DNA from: Anaerolineae bacterium
GTDB taxonomy: Bacteria; Chloroflexota; Anaerolineae; Aggregatilineales; UBA3940
Reading direction: 5' to 3'
DNA length: 7,757 nt
Assembly (NCBI GenBank): GCA_020852775.1
Contig: JADZAD010000054.1
Span: 1 to 7,757 of the forward strand
The translations under genes and the position numbers were made by a program. Every line of letters begins with the position of its first letter. Within the stretch, counting starts at the first letter, position 1. Below are positions 6,051 through 7,757 of this stretch, piece by piece. The notes under the pieces are model-generated. The model ran no database searches. It was not told the origin of the DNA and was given only the letters and a program-made list of their open reading frames with translations.

Positions 6051-7010
6051 ATGAGCCGCGAACGACTGATCGCCATTGGACAGACCATGTTAATCCTGGT
6101 GCTGATGTCGCTGGGAGGCGTGCTGACAAAACTGTCGTTAAGCAGCATCTCGCCCTTCACCATGACATGGACCGGCCTGTGTGTCGGTTTAACAGCGATG
6201 TGGATTTACACTTTCGCCATCAAGCGTGAGCGTATCCCACAGATGTCTCGGCAGGTCTGGGGTTACCTGATCGCCATCGGGGTCTGCAACTTCCTGATAG
6301 GAGGATTTGCCGGCATCCTCGCCCTGAATACGATGCCAGTGACGACAAACTCCTACCTCTCAAACTTCATCGGCTTCATCACGATGGGGATGAGTATCTT
6401 CATTCTCAGGGAACACCCTTACGTCTTTCAATTGCTGGGGGCGGTGGTTGCCATCGCGGGGCTGCGGATCTTCTTTCAGGAGATCCCACCTGTAGAGCAG
6501 CTTATCGGAATCGCGATCCTGCTGGTCGGGATCACAGCGATTGCGTTCACTAATAACATGGCTCGTAAGTTGAGCATCGTCACCCGGAACGAATTAAGCA
6601 ACAACATCATCTCCACGATGGCGCTGACGATTGGTGGCGTACCACTAATCATCGCGGGACTGATTGCGGACATCCCTGCCCTCCAGACGATCTCGCTTCA
6701 GACCGCCCTGATTATCCTGTACCGGGGCACGATCATCACTGCGCTGGGGCTGACGGTGTGGAACCATATCCTGCGGACGCTGCGCTCGTATGAGGCCAGT
6801 ATCCTCGGCGCAACCAGCATCATCTGGACGGCGATCCTGGCGGTGCCCATTCTGGGAGAGCATCTGGCACTGCACCAGATTCTGGGCATGGCAACGATGC
6901 TACTCGGCATCGGGCTGGTACAGGTGCGCCGTGGTAAGCTGGACTTCCTCTTCGGCGGCAAACCTGCCGCACTGGCAGAGGACACTTCCCTATCTGAAAC
7001 CGGACAGTAG
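6051..7010 (+). CDS. EamA/DMT-superfamily transporter, paralogue 3
   Basis: Third tandem DMT-type carrier, 319 aa, with about ten membrane segments in two repeats. The invariant LRTLRSYEASILGAT is at 241-255, TNNxARKLS at 167-175 and ELSNN at 181-185. By hand count, 49 of the 66 residues from VWN (236 on) match paralogue 1 and 47 match paralogue 2, so the three copies are about equally distant. The first 66 residues match paralogue 1 at only 33 positions, so the first repeat has diverged more. The tail is a mosaic of its neighbours: ALAE near the end as in paralogue 1, and a final T-G-Q as in paralogue 2. The start at 6051 gives the shared MSRER opening. The next gene begins 5 bases after the stop. 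The substrate is unknown. Confidence 0.92.
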   Translation: MSRERLIAIGQTMLILVLMSLGGVLTKLSLSSISPFTMTWTGLCVGLTAMWIYTFAIKRERIPQMSRQVWGYLIAIGVCNFLIGGFAGILALNTMPVTTNSYLSNFIGFITMGMSIFILREHPYVFQLLGAVVAIAGLRIFFQEIPPVEQLIGIAILLVGITAIAFTNNMARKLSIVTRNELSNNIISTMALTIGGVPLIIAGLIADIPALQTISLQTALIILYRGTIITALGLTVWNHILRTLRSYEASILGATSIIWTAILAVPILGEHLALHQILGMATMLLGIGLVQVRRGKLDFLFGGKPAALAEDTSLSETGQ

Positions 7011-7015
7011 CCCTT

Positions 7016-7732
7016 ATGAAGACGAAGAAGTTCACCCTTGACCCGATCGGTGTGCTCACCCTGAGCCTGCGCCAGTTAATCTCACGTATCTGGTACCTGA
7101 TGCGCGTCAACTTCTGGGGGCTGGTACTGACGCTTCCGCTCGTCACCTGGCCTGCCGCCCGAGCAGGTGTCATCTACGGTGTGAGAGAAGGGCTGCTCGA
7201 CCCATTTGAGGAGAAGGAACGCCCTCTCAAGGCGGTAACAACCGGGTTCCTGAGATACTTCTGGCGGAGCATGGCGCTGGGGTATCTGAACCTCGTAGCA
7301 CTGCTGGTGATCGCAGCCTCAATCCTGTTCTGGGTACAGCTTGAGAACCGTGCCCTCAATTACGTCGCAATCATCGGGGTCTACGCGCTGGTGATGTGGT
7401 GGATGTGCCAGCCCTTTCTGTTCCCGGCTCTGCTGGATAACCCGGAACTATCACTGAAAGATGTGTTTGTACAGTCAATCTTCCGCGTTGTCAGCCTGAA
7501 CCCACTATACATTGTGCTGACTGGCATGATCCTGTTCACGCTCAATCTGCTGGCGATGGCCCTGTTCGGGCCTGTTCTGTTGCTCTCGGGGGCGTTGACG
7601 GCGCTAATCTCGGTTCAGGCGTTCTGGGTGCTGACCGGACACCCCATCCCGGACATGCAGCACCCGCTGGAGATCATTGCCCAGCAGGAGCGGGAAGCTG
7701 CGGAGAAGAAAGCAGCCGATGACCAGGCCTGA
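7016..7732 (+). CDS. YesL/DUF624-like integral membrane protein
   Basis: Membrane protein of 238 aa with about five hydrophobic segments (near 31-48, 86-106, 113-133, 163-182 and 184-207) and a charged tail, EREAAEKKAADDQA (225-238), presumably cytoplasmic. The stretch VNFWGLVLTLPLVTWPAARAG (31-51) resembles the N-terminal hallmark of YesL/DUF624 proteins, which open with a V-N-hydrophobic-L-P-V-T-x-x-P-A pattern. In Bacillus, yesL lies in a polysaccharide-use cluster, but the biochemical role of the family is not established. It starts 5 bases after paralogue 3, with only a weak upstream purine run, so it is probably translated by coupling. A start at the internal Met29 would remove the short basic leader but leave the core. 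The family call rests on pattern recall, so the gene is much surer than the name. Confidence 0.6.
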   Translation: MKTKKFTLDPIGVLTLSLRQLISRIWYLMRVNFWGLVLTLPLVTWPAARAGVIYGVREGLLDPFEEKERPLKAVTTGFLRYFWRSMALGYLNLVALLVIAASILFWVQLENRALNYVAIIGVYALVMWWMCQPFLFPALLDNPELSLKDVFVQSIFRVVSLNPLYIVLTGMILFTLNLLAMALFGPVLLLSGALTALISVQAFWVLTGHPIPDMQHPLEIIAQQEREAAEKKAADDQA

Positions 7733-7757
7733 CCGCATGCTTGCTGAGCCACCCGCC
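7719..7757 (+). CDS. Possible start of a further gene, cut by the window end
   Basis: An ATG at 7719 overlaps the last 14 bases of the YesL-like gene in another frame and stays open to the edge (13 codons, MTRPDRMLAEPPA). A second in-frame ATG is at 7737. GGAGAAG (7702-7708) lies upstream at a somewhat long spacing. The overlap resembles other tight junctions in this operon, but the visible length is too short to prove a gene or identify a product. Confidence 0.22.
   Translation, partial: MTRPDRMLAEPPA

Noticed and set aside
5146..6129. A 327-codon open frame on the minus strand, opposite EamA paralogues 2 and 3
   Set aside because: Its product is a low-hydrophobicity mix rich in Arg, Asp, Gln and His, as expected for the complement of codons for Leu/Ile/Val-rich membrane helices. 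It lies wholly across two well-supported genes and has no family features.
4810..6850. Recent DNA-level tandem duplication of the EamA genes
   Set aside because: Even the invariant 15-residue block differs at several third codon positions between copies, so the duplications are old.

Overview
The window is a densely packed bacterial segment with every supported gene on the + strand. It is GC-rich by eye (not computed). The composition, the tandem multi-spanning membrane proteins and the YesL-like protein would suit a Chloroflexota-type genome (Anaerolineae or relatives). That assignment is a weak inference, since nothing here is a phylogenetic marker.

Layout. (1) Bases 1-662 hold the 3' part of a PfkB/ribokinase-superfamily sugar kinase-like gene whose start lies upstream. 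Its normally invariant catalytic Asp is Asn. (2) A 78-base gap follows with a GC-rich hairpin (672-705). (3) Bases 741-3961 form a tight three-gene cassette: an ABC-2 type ATPase, its six-span permease (11-base overlap), and, 4 bases further on, a cysteine-free secreted protein of 465 aa that I do not recognise, anchored by a C-terminal membrane helix. (4) A 119-base gap carries a terminator-like hairpin with no T-tract (3974-4020). (5) Bases 4081-7732 form a second likely operon: three tandem, old and divergent EamA/DMT-type transporters (318, 315 and 319 aa), then a YesL/DUF624-like membrane protein 5 bases after the third. A possible further gene begins inside the end of the last one (7719) and runs out of the window.

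How the genes may work together. The first cassette looks like a complete ABC exporter or membrane-remodelling complex plus an extracytoplasmic partner. The second looks like a set of paralogous 10-span carriers that share a very conserved second half (15 identical consecutive residues in all three) and differ most in the first half, which suggests a common mechanism with different substrates, or subunits that assemble together. No substrate can be read from sequence. I saw no RNA gene, CRISPR array, insertion sequence or phage element, and no convincing sigma-70 promoter. The most unusual items are the triple EamA cluster with its shared motif, the unknown third component of the ABC cassette, and the Asp-to-Asn change in the kinase.
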